Made by a program: the position numbers and the translations under genes
The notes under the pieces: generated by a model
Seen by the model: the letters and a program-made list of their open reading frames with translations, nothing else
Database searches by the model: none
What the model was told of the DNA's origin: nothing
Assembly (NCBI GenBank): GCA_003542275.1
Contig: DPKY01000210.1
Coordinates: 5,929-15,140 of the forward strand
DNA length: 9,212 nucleotides
Direction: 5' to 3'
Origin: Methylococcaceae bacterium
GTDB taxonomy: Bacteria > Pseudomonadota > Gammaproteobacteria > Methylococcales > Methylomonadaceae
Shown: positions 1 to 7,066 of the stretch, piece after piece
Layout of the letters: the number at the start of each line of letters is the position of its first letter
Numbering within the stretch: position 1 is the first letter of the stretch

Positions 1-5
1 CGTCT

Positions 6-1712
6 ATGACGTTAACGCACGATTTGCAATTTAACACACTCATTGAACGTTTGATGCAGACGCCGTATTTAACGCAAAAAACCGTTCAAGAACATTATAA
101 CGCAGCACAAACACAACAAAGCTCGTTTATCGATTATTTAATTTCTCATCATATTGTTCCTGACCATGTGATGGCAGTGGAAATATCGGCGGCGTATGGA
201 CTGCCTTTATTTGATTTAGCCGCATTTTTACCAGAACAGCTACCACATGGCTTGATAGACGATGCGCTAATAAAAAAATATCATATCTTGCCCTTGAAAA
301 TTCGTGGCAATACGTTACTTGTTGCTCTGTTCGATCCACTGAGTTTTCAATGTTTTGATGAAATACGCTTTAGCAGTCGCCTCACTCCAGAGCCTATTTT
401 AGTTGAAGCGAATAAATTAAAACACCTTATTCGTCAACAAAGCGAACCCGAACAGCCGTTATTGAGTGATTTTTTCAATTCAAGCCAAAATGATGCGCTC
501 GCTTTTCGCCAAGAAGAAGACGGTAATTCTCTCCCTAATCAAGGTGATGATGCACCCATTGTGCGTTTTGTTAATACCATGCTACTGGATGCTATTCAAC
601 AAGGCGCCTCTGATATTCATATTGAACGTTATGAGAAAACGTGCCGCATTCGCTATCGCATTGACGGCATACTCATACCTGCCACCTCACCCCCTTTGAC
701 GCAGGCCAATCGTCTTATTTCTCGCATTAAAGTCATGTCGAACATGGATATTGCCAAGCGGCGTTTGCCACAAGACGGACGCATCACTTTTTGGATGGGA
801 AAAGAGCGCTCGGTTGATTTTCGTGTCAGTACCTGTCCTACCGTTTTTGGTGAAAAAGTGGTTCTGCGTATTTTGGACGCCGCCAAAGCGTTGTGGGATA
901 TTGAAAAACTGGGTTTTGATGCCGCGCAGAAAGCCTTATTTTTAGATGCTATTGAAAAGCCTTATGGCATGGTGCTCGTCACAGGCCCTACGGGCAGTGG
1001 CAAGACAGTAACGCTCTATACGGGATTAAATCAGCTCAACACGCAAGCACGCAACATTTCAACCGTTGAAGACCCTGTTGAAATTACCGTAGAGGGTATC
1101 AATCAAGTCAATATCAATCCCAAAATCGGGCTGACGTTTTCGACAGTGCTGCGTGCCTTTTTGCGTCAAGACCCTGATACGATTATGGTGGGGGAAATCC
1201 GTGACGTAGAAACGGCTGAAATTGCCATTAAAGCGGCACAAACGGGGCATTTAGTCTTATCAACTCTCCACACCAATGACGCACCACAAACCATCAATCG
1301 GTTAATGCAAATGGGGCTTGAAGCATTTAACATTGTGTCAGCCATCAACGTCATTGTTGCACAGCGTCTTGTGCGTGCTTTATGCAAAGCCTGTAGAGCG
1401 CCCGTGCACTATCCCAACAGCTTATTACTTGCGGCAGGTTTTTTAGCGCAAGAACTTGCGGATTTACATTTATTTCAAGCCGTTGGTTGTGAGCATTGTC
1501 ATCACGGTTTTCGTGGGCGTGTGGCCATTTATCAAGTCATGGCGTTGAGCGAAACCATGCAAATGTTAATTCTTCAAGGCGCCAGTACGCTACAGCTCGC
1601 AGAGCAAGCGAAAATTGAAAACGTGAATGATTTGCGTGCAAGTGGATTAAACAAAGTGAGAGAGGGCATCACCAGTCTTGATGAAATCAATCGCGTCACA
1701 TTGGATACTTGA
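6..1712 (+). CDS. pilB: Type IV pilus assembly ATPase PilB
   Basis: Cytoplasmic hexameric ATPase of the GspE/PilB family that powers pilus extension by driving the inner-membrane platform PilC. The 568-residue protein has the usual family length. An N-terminal MshEN/T2SSE-N type domain spans about residues 10-145, followed by a variable linker to about 180. The ATPase core then shows ASDIHIE (201-207), Walker A GPTGSGKT (327-334), the Asp box around VEDPVE (354-359), Walker B with GEIRD (396-400) and the His box with STLHTND (419-425). A tetracysteine zinc site, C460/C463 and C495/C498, is typical of PilB and GspE and is usually absent from the retraction ATPase PilT. The ATG at 6 fits the family N-terminus, but its ribosome site lies outside the window. 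The TGA stop abuts pilC, so the genes are probably co-transcribed. A GspE role is possible from motifs alone, but the pilC-pilD neighbours favour PilB. Confidence 0.95.
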   Translation: MTLTHDLQFNTLIERLMQTPYLTQKTVQEHYNAAQTQQSSFIDYLISHHIVPDHVMAVEISAAYGLPLFDLAAFLPEQLPHGLIDDALIKKYHILPLKIRGNTLLVALFDPLSFQCFDEIRFSSRLTPEPILVEANKLKHLIRQQSEPEQPLLSDFFNSSQNDALAFRQEEDGNSLPNQGDDAPIVRFVNTMLLDAIQQGASDIHIERYEKTCRIRYRIDGILIPATSPPLTQANRLISRIKVMSNMDIAKRRLPQDGRITFWMGKERSVDFRVSTCPTVFGEKVVLRILDAAKALWDIEKLGFDAAQKALFLDAIEKPYGMVLVTGPTGSGKTVTLYTGLNQLNTQARNISTVEDPVEITVEGINQVNINPKIGLTFSTVLRAFLRQDPDTIMVGEIRDVETAEIAIKAAQTGHLVLSTLHTNDAPQTINRLMQMGLEAFNIVSAINVIVAQRLVRALCKACRAPVHYPNSLLLAAGFLAQELADLHLFQAVGCEHCHHGFRGRVAIYQVMALSETMQMLILQGASTLQLAEQAKIENVNDLRASGLNKVREGITSLDEINRVTLDT

Positions 1713-1714
1713 AA

Positions 1715-2950
1715 ATGCCAAGTCAAGACCCCCTCGACATAAAAAGTGAAATTGTATTTATTTGGCGTGGAAAAGATAAACAGTCAGCAGTGATTTCAGG
1801 TGAAATCATCGCTGTCGATAAGGACGCTGCACGCAGTAAACTACGCAAACAAGGTATCAATGCCACGCGTTTAACACAAAAATCGTCTACTTTCTCTTTT
1901 TATAAAAAACACGCTATTTCTTCTGCTGATATTGCTTTGTTTGCACGGCAGTTAGCGTCAATGTTGCACGCGGGCATTCCAATTGTTCAAGCCATTGATA
2001 TTGTGGGGCGTGAGCATGAAAATCGGCGTATGCACACTTTGCTCAGTATGCTGAAAATGGATGTAGAAAACGGTGAAAGTTTAGCCAACGCGCTCAAAAA
2101 ACACCCACGTTATTTTGATCGTCTATTTTGCAATCTTATCCACGCGGGTGAGCACGCTGGTGTGTTAGAATCGCTACTGGACAAAATTGCAACGTATAAA
2201 GAAAAAAGCGAAGCCTTAGGTCAAAAACTCAAAAAAGCACTGATGTATCCGTGCGCAGTCATTGTTATCGCGTTCGCGGTGGCTTTGGTGTTATTGGTGG
2301 TGGTTGTGCCGGTATTTGACGATTTATTTAAAAGTTTTGGTGCAGCGTTGCCACCCTTTACACAATGGGTGATTGCGTTGTCGCAATGGGTGCAGTCTGC
2401 GTGGTGGCAAGTGGCGATTTTTGTATGCAGTGGCGTTTATGGCGTATTGTATTTGAAACGGCGTTACTTAGCCGTGGAAACGTGGTTAGATAAGCAACTT
2501 TTGCAATTGCCAGTTATTGGTCGTATTGTACGGCAATTAGAAATAGCGCGTTTTACCCGAACCTTATCCACTCTTTTAGTGGCGGGTGTTCCGCTTGTCG
2601 ATGCGCTAACACTCAAGAGCGAAACGTGTACCACACGCCTCTATCACAGCGCTATTTTACATATCCGAGAAGACGTTCATGCTGGGCAGCGTTTCTATGT
2701 TTCCTTACGTGCGACGACTTTATTTCCCTATATTGCCCAGCAGATGGTGGCCGTGGGTGAAGAATCGGGTACACTGGACGTTATGCTATCTAACATTGCA
2801 GAGATTTATGAGGGAGAAGTGGACAATTTGGTTGACAATATCAGTAATTTAATTGAGCCGGTGATGATGAGTATTGTGGGTGTATTAGTGGGCGCGTTAA
2901 TCATAGCGATGTATTTACCTGTTTTCAAACTTGGCGGAGCGCTACATTGA
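1715..2950 (+). CDS. pilC: Type IV pilus inner-membrane platform protein PilC
   Basis: Polytopic inner-membrane protein of the GspF/PilC family that couples the PilB motor to pilin polymerisation. Two T2SSF repeats are visible, at about residues 75-198 and 278-400 when numbered from the TTG at 1709. Hydrophobic segments lie near 180-203, 231-248 and 386-406, the normal three-helix topology, and total length is normal at about 411 residues. Each repeat carries the family pattern of an Arg-Phe/Leu-Ala pre-helix stretch and a glycine-rich GEHAG or GEESG turn. The start is ambiguous. TTG at 1709 overlaps the pilB stop as TTGA, while ATG at 1715 lies two bases after that stop and has a GGA nine bases upstream; I chose the ATG. 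The gene overlaps pilD at its own TGA, so translation of the three genes is probably coupled. Confidence 0.94.
   Translation: MPSQDPLDIKSEIVFIWRGKDKQSAVISGEIIAVDKDAARSKLRKQGINATRLTQKSSTFSFYKKHAISSADIALFARQLASMLHAGIPIVQAIDIVGREHENRRMHTLLSMLKMDVENGESLANALKKHPRYFDRLFCNLIHAGEHAGVLESLLDKIATYKEKSEALGQKLKKALMYPCAVIVIAFAVALVLLVVVVPVFDDLFKSFGAALPPFTQWVIALSQWVQSAWWQVAIFVCSGVYGVLYLKRRYLAVETWLDKQLLQLPVIGRIVRQLEIARFTRTLSTLLVAGVPLVDALTLKSETCTTRLYHSAILHIREDVHAGQRFYVSLRATTLFPYIAQQMVAVGEESGTLDVMLSNIAEIYEGEVDNLVDNISNLIEPVMMSIVGVLVGALIIAMYLPVFKLGGALH
2936..2939 (+). promoter_or_regulatory. Ribosome binding site of pilD
   Basis: GGAG lies inside the last codons of pilC and seven bases before the TTG at 2947. 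The upstream part of the pilD frame contains no ATG near this point, so the well-placed Shine-Dalgarno element is the main argument that pilD starts with TTG here. Confidence 0.6.
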
Positions 2951-3822
2951 ATCTATCGTTTAACGCGTGGGCAGTATTGTTCACGCCATCTATATTGACG
3001 GGACTCGTTGGCATCATTGGTTTATTGGTGGGGAGTTTTTTGAATGTGCTGATTTATCGATTGCCCATTATTTTGCAACGTCAGTGGCGCAAAGAATGTC
3101 TTGGCTACCTGAATTTGGCCGATGACAACAAAAACTGTGTAGAAGATGTGTGCAACCTCGCACTACCGGCATCGCATTGTGTGCATTGCAAAGTGCCTAT
3201 TTTAATCAGGCACAATATTCCTCTGCTCAGTTATCTTTTCTTGAGAGGGCGATGCGCCGCTTGTCATGAGCCTATTTCAGCGCGTTACCCTGTTGTTGAA
3301 TTTTTGACCGCTTGCACTTCGATGATGGTTGCGTGGCATTTTGGCCCTAGTGTACAAACGATTGCGGCGTTGTTGTTAACGTGGGGGGTGATTGCATTGA
3401 GCTTTATTGATTTAGAGCATCAATTACTGCCCGATACGCTAGTATTACCTCTTTTGTGGATAGGTTTGCTATTGAGTGAGTGGACCGTTTTCAGCTCTCC
3501 TCAATCGAGTATTTTAGGGGCGGCGTGTGGCTATTTAAGTTTATGGTTGGTGTATTACAGCTTTAAACTTGTCACCAAAAAGGAAGGAATGGGCAGAGGG
3601 GATTTTAAATTACTTGCCATGTTAGGTGCATGGCTTGGCTGGCAGTATTTGGCTTTAATGATTTTGCTCTCTTCGGTGGTGGGCGTGGTGATTGGCATGA
3701 CGTTAATTTCACTCAATAAACAACAACGTGAAACGCCTATTCCTTTTGGCCCTTATTTGGCCATCGCCGGTTGGTTGGCATTGCTTTGGGGTGATAAACT
3801 TAATGCGTGGTATTTTGGTTAG
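2947..3822 (+). CDS. pilD: Prepilin peptidase / N-methyltransferase PilD
   Basis: Inner-membrane aspartyl protease that cleaves type IV prepilin leader peptides and methylates the new N-terminal residue; it also serves type II secretion pseudopilins where these exist. At 291 residues it has the normal length. It opens with a hydrophobic segment ending LLVGSFLNV (26-34), typical of the family. The cytoplasmic methyltransferase loop has the two CxxC pairs of the zinc site, C78/C81 and C103/C106. The two catalytic aspartates are D155 in SFIDLEHQLLPD and D219 in the GRGD signature (216-219), followed by several membrane helices. The start is TTG, overlapping the pilC stop, with GGAG seven bases upstream. 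The usual downstream partner coaE is missing. Instead the last 23 bp overlap the 3' end of a convergent hydrolase gene. Confidence 0.95.
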   Translation: MNLSFNAWAVLFTPSILTGLVGIIGLLVGSFLNVLIYRLPIILQRQWRKECLGYLNLADDNKNCVEDVCNLALPASHCVHCKVPILIRHNIPLLSYLFLRGRCAACHEPISARYPVVEFLTACTSMMVAWHFGPSVQTIAALLLTWGVIALSFIDLEHQLLPDTLVLPLLWIGLLLSEWTVFSSPQSSILGAACGYLSLWLVYYSFKLVTKKEGMGRGDFKLLAMLGAWLGWQYLALMILLSSVVGVVIGMTLISLNKQQRETPIPFGPYLAIAGWLALLWGDKLNAWYFG

Positions 3823-4837
3823 TTAAGCGTTGCAACAAAAACTGAGTGATGCGTGTTTCTAGCCAGTATACGGGTTTAAATGGATTGTTACCTGATACAA
3901 AACCCACATGACCGCCATGTTGATAAAATTCCGTTTCGACAAAAACTGACAGTTCATCTTGAGTCGGCACGACGTGTTGGGTCATAAATGGATCATCAAG
4001 GGCGTGGATAAGTAAGGTTGGCGTGGCGATAGTTTTTAAAAATTGCCGTGAGCTTGAGCGTAAATAATAATCTTGTGCACTCTCAAAGCCATGCAATTTT
4101 GCCACAACACGCTCATCGTACTCCCAAAAAGACGTAATTTGAGAAAGATTGCCTAGCGCTTTGAGTTGATTGGCGTCTTTGTGGTTGCCGATGCGCTCTA
4201 ATTTTGCGATTTTTTCTGCAATATACACTTTAAGTTCACGCAACAAATTAGCGCGATACAATTTTGAAAAACCACGGTCAAGTTTGCTCGCGCACGCATC
4301 TAAAAGAAACGGCACCGATACAGCCACTGCGCCAAATAACGTGACTCTCTCGCCTTGCTCACCCAGCCATTTGACGAGTACATTGCCACCCAGTGAACAT
4401 CCAACAGCACCCAGCACGCTGTCAGGCTCGCGTTCGCGGAGGGTTTGATAAACAAACGCGATGTCCTGCGTATCGCCCGAATGGTAGCAACGCGCAACGT
4501 GATTGGCTTCACCACTGCAACCGCGAAAGTTCAACGCAACACTGCGCATATTATGAGAGAGTAAGCAATGCTGTAGCGCCTTGATATAAACGGAGTCAGC
4601 ACTACCCGTGAGGCCGTGAAGCAATAGGATTAAAGGTTGTGTTGCGTTGCCTTGTTCACCGCACCAATCTAAATCTAAAAAATCATTATCTGGCGTGCGC
4701 AGGCGCTCACGTTGTCGCGGTGGCGAACTAACTTCTCGAAAAAGGGCTGGGTAGAGTGTTTGCAAATGCGCAGACCTAAGCCACCAAGCGGGTTTAAACG
4801 TGCTGATTTGTCCGGGTGTTTTGCGAGAGGTGGGCAT
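3800..4837 (-). CDS. yheT: YheT-family alpha/beta-fold hydrolase
   Basis: Predicted serine hydrolase of the YheT/ABHD1-3-like group; the natural substrate is not established, so it is best called a putative esterase. The 345 residues match the family length. The N-terminal signature WWLRSAHLQT (18-27) is characteristic of YheT proteins. LLLHGLTGS (71-79) precedes the oxyanion region, NFRGCSGE (103-110) follows, and the nucleophile elbow is GCSLGG with S148. The probable acid is D281 or D282 in HALDDPFM, and the catalytic histidine is H310 in HGGHVGF. No signal peptide is seen, so it is probably cytoplasmic. The ATG lies 49 bp after the ybaB stop on the same strand, which suggests the tail of a dnaX-ybaB operon. 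No clear Shine-Dalgarno site precedes it. It sits where recR would be expected in many relatives. Confidence 0.9.
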   Translation of the reverse strand: MPTSRKTPGQISTFKPAWWLRSAHLQTLYPALFREVSSPPRQRERLRTPDNDFLDLDWCGEQGNATQPLILLLHGLTGSADSVYIKALQHCLLSHNMRSVALNFRGCSGEANHVARCYHSGDTQDIAFVYQTLREREPDSVLGAVGCSLGGNVLVKWLGEQGERVTLFGAVAVSVPFLLDACASKLDRGFSKLYRANLLRELKVYIAEKIAKLERIGNHKDANQLKALGNLSQITSFWEYDERVVAKLHGFESAQDYYLRSSSRQFLKTIATPTLLIHALDDPFMTQHVVPTQDELSVFVETEFYQHGGHVGFVSGNNPFKPVYWLETRITQFLLQRLTNQNTTH

Positions 4838-4886
4838 GATGGCGTTATTTGCAAGAAAGCGTGGCGCTACGTAGACAACATTAAAT

Positions 4887-5210
4887 TTAAAACGGCAGGT
4901 TAAAGCCAGCAGGCAAGGGCATACCAGCGGTAATTTCCGCCATTTTTTCTTTTTTCATTTTGTCGACTTTATGCACCGCATCGTTAATGGCGGCGGCAAC
5001 TAAATCTTCTAGCATATCTTTGTCTTCACCAACCAGTGAAGGATCAATGGTGACGCGACGCGCTTCGCGCTTACCCGTCATGACAATACTGACTAATCCG
5101 CCGCCCGATTCACCCACCACTTGCATCAATGCTAATTCATTTTGTACATTTTTGAGGTCATCTTGCATTTTTTGAGCTTGTTGCATCAAATTGCCGAGCG
5201 CATTTTTCAT
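4887..5210 (-). CDS. ybaB: YbaB/EbfC family nucleoid-associated DNA-binding protein
   Basis: Small homodimeric DNA-binding protein of the YbaB/EbfC family, which binds DNA as a tweezer-like dimer and is linked to nucleoid organisation. The 107 residues match the family length. The N-terminal helix (1-30) is rich in Gln, Lys and Met, with the typical LMQQAQKMQ motif. The conserved glycine stretch ESGGGLVSIVMTGK (34-47) leads into the central sheet, followed by a VTIDPSL turn (53-59) and a C-terminal helix with the LEDLVAAAINDA core. The C-terminus ends in the common GMPLPAGFNLPF. A good ribosome site fixes the ATG. The gene lies 38 bp downstream of dnaX, the standard bacterial dnaX-ybaB arrangement. 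Confidence 0.95.
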   Translation of the reverse strand: MKNALGNLMQQAQKMQDDLKNVQNELALMQVVGESGGGLVSIVMTGKREARRVTIDPSLVGEDKDMLEDLVAAAINDAVHKVDKMKKEKMAEITAGMPLPAGFNLPF

Positions 5211-5216
5211 GACGTT

Positions 5217-5221
5217 TCCTT
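5217..5221 (-). promoter_or_regulatory. Ribosome binding site of ybaB
   Basis: On the minus strand AAGGA precedes the ybaB ATG with six bases between. It is the clearest Shine-Dalgarno element on the minus strand of this window; dnaX, the hydrolase gene and the Crp gene lack an equivalent. Confidence 0.6.
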
Positions 5222-5248
5222 TTAGTTTCTGTAAAGATAGTGTAAAAA

Positions 5249-6838
5249 TTAAATGGGTTGAATAGTTTCAGGTAATACCTGTGCATCAAAATTATCTTGA
5301 AAATACATCACCGTGCTGTCTTCATAAATGGCTTTTTCCGCTTCTTGTTGACGATTTTCTTGCGCTTGCGTGATAAGTTGAGCGGGGGTATGCGAGCTGA
5401 GTGTTTTTACTTCTACGCTTAATTTTAATGGTTTTTTAAGTAATTCACGTAGCGCCGTTTCAAGTCGTTGCACGACGTCGTCGTCAAGTAAACTTTGAAA
5501 TTGAGGATCTAAACTCAAGCGGCATTGTGTTTCATCGAGTTGTTCTAAAGCACAGCAATTTGCAAATTGTTTTGTCATACCGCTTGGCAAGCCTGATGCA
5601 ATCGATGCCCAGTGATCTGAATTTGTCGATGACATTGGGGCTTGCGTGACGGGTTGCGATGCAGGTTGGGCCACTTTTTGCGGGGGCGGCAACGTTTGGG
5701 GTGGAAAAGGCGTTTTTGGAGACGTTGCGTCCGCACTATTGATTTGCATTTCAATGCCCGCTGGTCGAAATGTCAGCATACGCAGCATCACCATTTCAAA
5801 GCCGCTGCGCGAATCGGGCGCGAGTTCTAAATCTTTTTGGCCAAGTAAGGCGATTTGATAGTAGAGCTGCACTTCCTCAGGTGACATCATCGATGCTAGA
5901 TGGGCCACGATATCACTCTCTAAATCGTGCGTTAACGTTGTTGGTATGTGTTGAACTAGCGCAATACGATGTAAAAATTGCAGTAATTGTTGTAGCAAAT
6001 CGTTGAAATCAGGACTTAACTGACTCACTTCATCAATTTGGTCTAAAATGGCTGGTGCGTTTGCCTGCGCAAGGGCGTGTAAAATAGCTTCGACGGGCTG
6101 TTTTGCAATCGAGCCGAGCATGGCATACACCTCTTCGCTGCTCACACGACCATTACCGTAAACAATCGCTTGGTCAAGCAAACTCAATCCATCGCGCATA
6201 CTGCCGTCTGCAGCGCGTGAGAGTAATTTAAGCGCCTCGGTGTCAAATTCGATATGTTCTTGGGTGAGAATAAAACCCATTTGGGTAAAAATCTCGCTGG
6301 GCAGTAGACGCTTTAAATTAAATTGTAAACAACGCGACAACACCGTCACCGGGATTTTATGCGGATCGGTGGTGGCAAGTAAAAATTTGACGTGAGGGGG
6401 GGGCTCTTCAAGCGTTTTGAGCAGGGCATTAAAACTATGCCCAGAGAGCATATGTACTTCGTCGATGAGATAGACTTTATAACGCCCTTGACTAGGCGCG
6501 TATTGCGCATTGTCAAGCAGGTCACGCGTGTCTTCCACTTTTGTCCGCGACGCCGCGTCCACTTCAATTAAGTCTAAAAAACGCCCTTCATCAACAGCAA
6601 GACAGATGTCACATTGCCCACAGGGATTCGCATCGTGGAGATTTTCACAGTTAATGGCTTTGGCTAAAATACGCGCTAGCGTTGTTTTGCCTACGCCGCG
6701 TGTGCCTGTGAAAAGGTAGGCTTGATGAAGACGTTGATGTGTTAGCGCATTGGTTAATGAGGTTATGACGTGAGTTTGTCCGACAACTTCATTAAAATTA
6801 TGCGGTCGCCATTTTCGAGCAAGCACCTGATAATTCAT
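5249..6838 (-). CDS. dnaX: DNA polymerase III subunit gamma/tau
   Basis: ATPase of the clamp loader, which opens the beta clamp; the full-length tau form also couples polymerase cores and helicase. The 529-residue product begins MNYQVLARKWRP, the family's classic N-terminus. Domain I shows Walker A GTRGVGKT (45-52), the zinc cysteines C64, C73, C76 and C79, DEVH (126-129), LEEPPPHVKF (143-152) and sensor LSRC (167-170). A proline- and glutamine-rich linker spans about 370-405. The C-terminal part (about 408-529) ends in FDAQVLPETIQPI, resembling the end of Escherichia coli tau, so the alpha-binding domain is present although the protein is shorter than the 643-residue E. coli tau. The frame stays open for 47 codons upstream to 6979, but that stretch is the 4.5S RNA gene, so ATG 6838 is the start. 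No Shine-Dalgarno element is evident. A run of eight C (6396-6403) interrupts domain I. Confidence 0.95.
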   Translation of the reverse strand: MNYQVLARKWRPHNFNEVVGQTHVITSLTNALTHQRLHQAYLFTGTRGVGKTTLARILAKAINCENLHDANPCGQCDICLAVDEGRFLDLIEVDAASRTKVEDTRDLLDNAQYAPSQGRYKVYLIDEVHMLSGHSFNALLKTLEEPPPHVKFLLATTDPHKIPVTVLSRCLQFNLKRLLPSEIFTQMGFILTQEHIEFDTEALKLLSRAADGSMRDGLSLLDQAIVYGNGRVSSEEVYAMLGSIAKQPVEAILHALAQANAPAILDQIDEVSQLSPDFNDLLQQLLQFLHRIALVQHIPTTLTHDLESDIVAHLASMMSPEEVQLYYQIALLGQKDLELAPDSRSGFEMVMLRMLTFRPAGIEMQINSADATSPKTPFPPQTLPPPQKVAQPASQPVTQAPMSSTNSDHWASIASGLPSGMTKQFANCCALEQLDETQCRLSLDPQFQSLLDDDVVQRLETALRELLKKPLKLSVEVKTLSSHTPAQLITQAQENRQQEAEKAIYEDSTVMYFQDNFDAQVLPETIQPI

Positions 6839-6871
6839 GACGGGATTTTTTTGATAACATAGGGAGGCGTT

Positions 6872-6985
6872 GGGTGGTAGTGTACCAGCTACATCTCGGC
6901 ACACGAATCCGCTGCTACCGTTGCTTACTTCCGTACCTGGCGGGGTTCGCAGCATATCGTTGCGAGAGAACCGATACAACTACCA
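6872..6985 (-). ncRNA. ffs: Signal recognition particle 4.5S RNA (small bacterial type)
   Basis: RNA component of the signal recognition particle, which binds Ffh and targets nascent membrane proteins. Read on the minus strand, the region contains GGTTCTCTCGCAACG, nearly identical to the 5' arm of E. coli 4.5S RNA, then GAACCCCGCCAGG, the GGAA tetraloop at 6929-6932, AAGCAACGGTAGCAGC, and the 3' arm with GATGTAGCTGGTACAC ending in CCACCC. The outer ends pair (GGTAGT-GTA with TACACTACC, one bulged base), which sets the boundaries and gives about 114 nt, the same as E. coli; exact ends are inferred. The tetraloop-closing pairs are UAC/GUA instead of the common UCC/GGA, a compensatory change. 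The gene lies 33 bp upstream of dnaX on the same strand, as in Pseudomonas. No terminator is evident between them, so read-through into dnaX is possible. A CATTAT box adjoins the 5' end, but the promoter is not clear. Confidence 0.93.
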
Positions 6986-6993
6986 TAATGCTG

Positions 6994-7013
6994 TCAGCGT
7001 ACTTCACCGCTGA
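6994..7013. repeat. Short inverted repeat upstream of ffs
   Basis: TCAGCG and CGCTGA are perfect 6-base inverted arms around an 8-base loop, 9 bp upstream of the predicted 5' end of the 4.5S RNA. No T-run follows on either strand, so it does not look like an intrinsic terminator. It lies where the -35 region of the ffs promoter would be. It could be an operator or could be chance. Confidence 0.35.
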
Positions 7014-7066
7014 ACATTTGCTTATTATGAACTAATATATGAAAGATGACAACTGAAATTCATTAT

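Noticed and set aside
4170..4584. Plus-strand open frames inside the YheT-type gene
   Set aside because: They lie antisense to a well-conserved hydrolase, have low-complexity composition and no recognisable domain.
5425..5460. A-rich LLKKP codons in dnaX as a programmed -1 frameshift site producing gamma
   Set aside because: The coding strand reads CTT AAA AAA CCA. A one-base back slip would place the first lysine tRNA on TAA, which does not fit the X XXY YYZ slippery pattern, and no obvious stimulatory structure was seen.
5642..6006. Plus-strand open frames of 62-78 codons antisense to dnaX
   Set aside because: They have no recognisable motifs or ribosome sites and are explained by the codon pattern of dnaX on the other strand.
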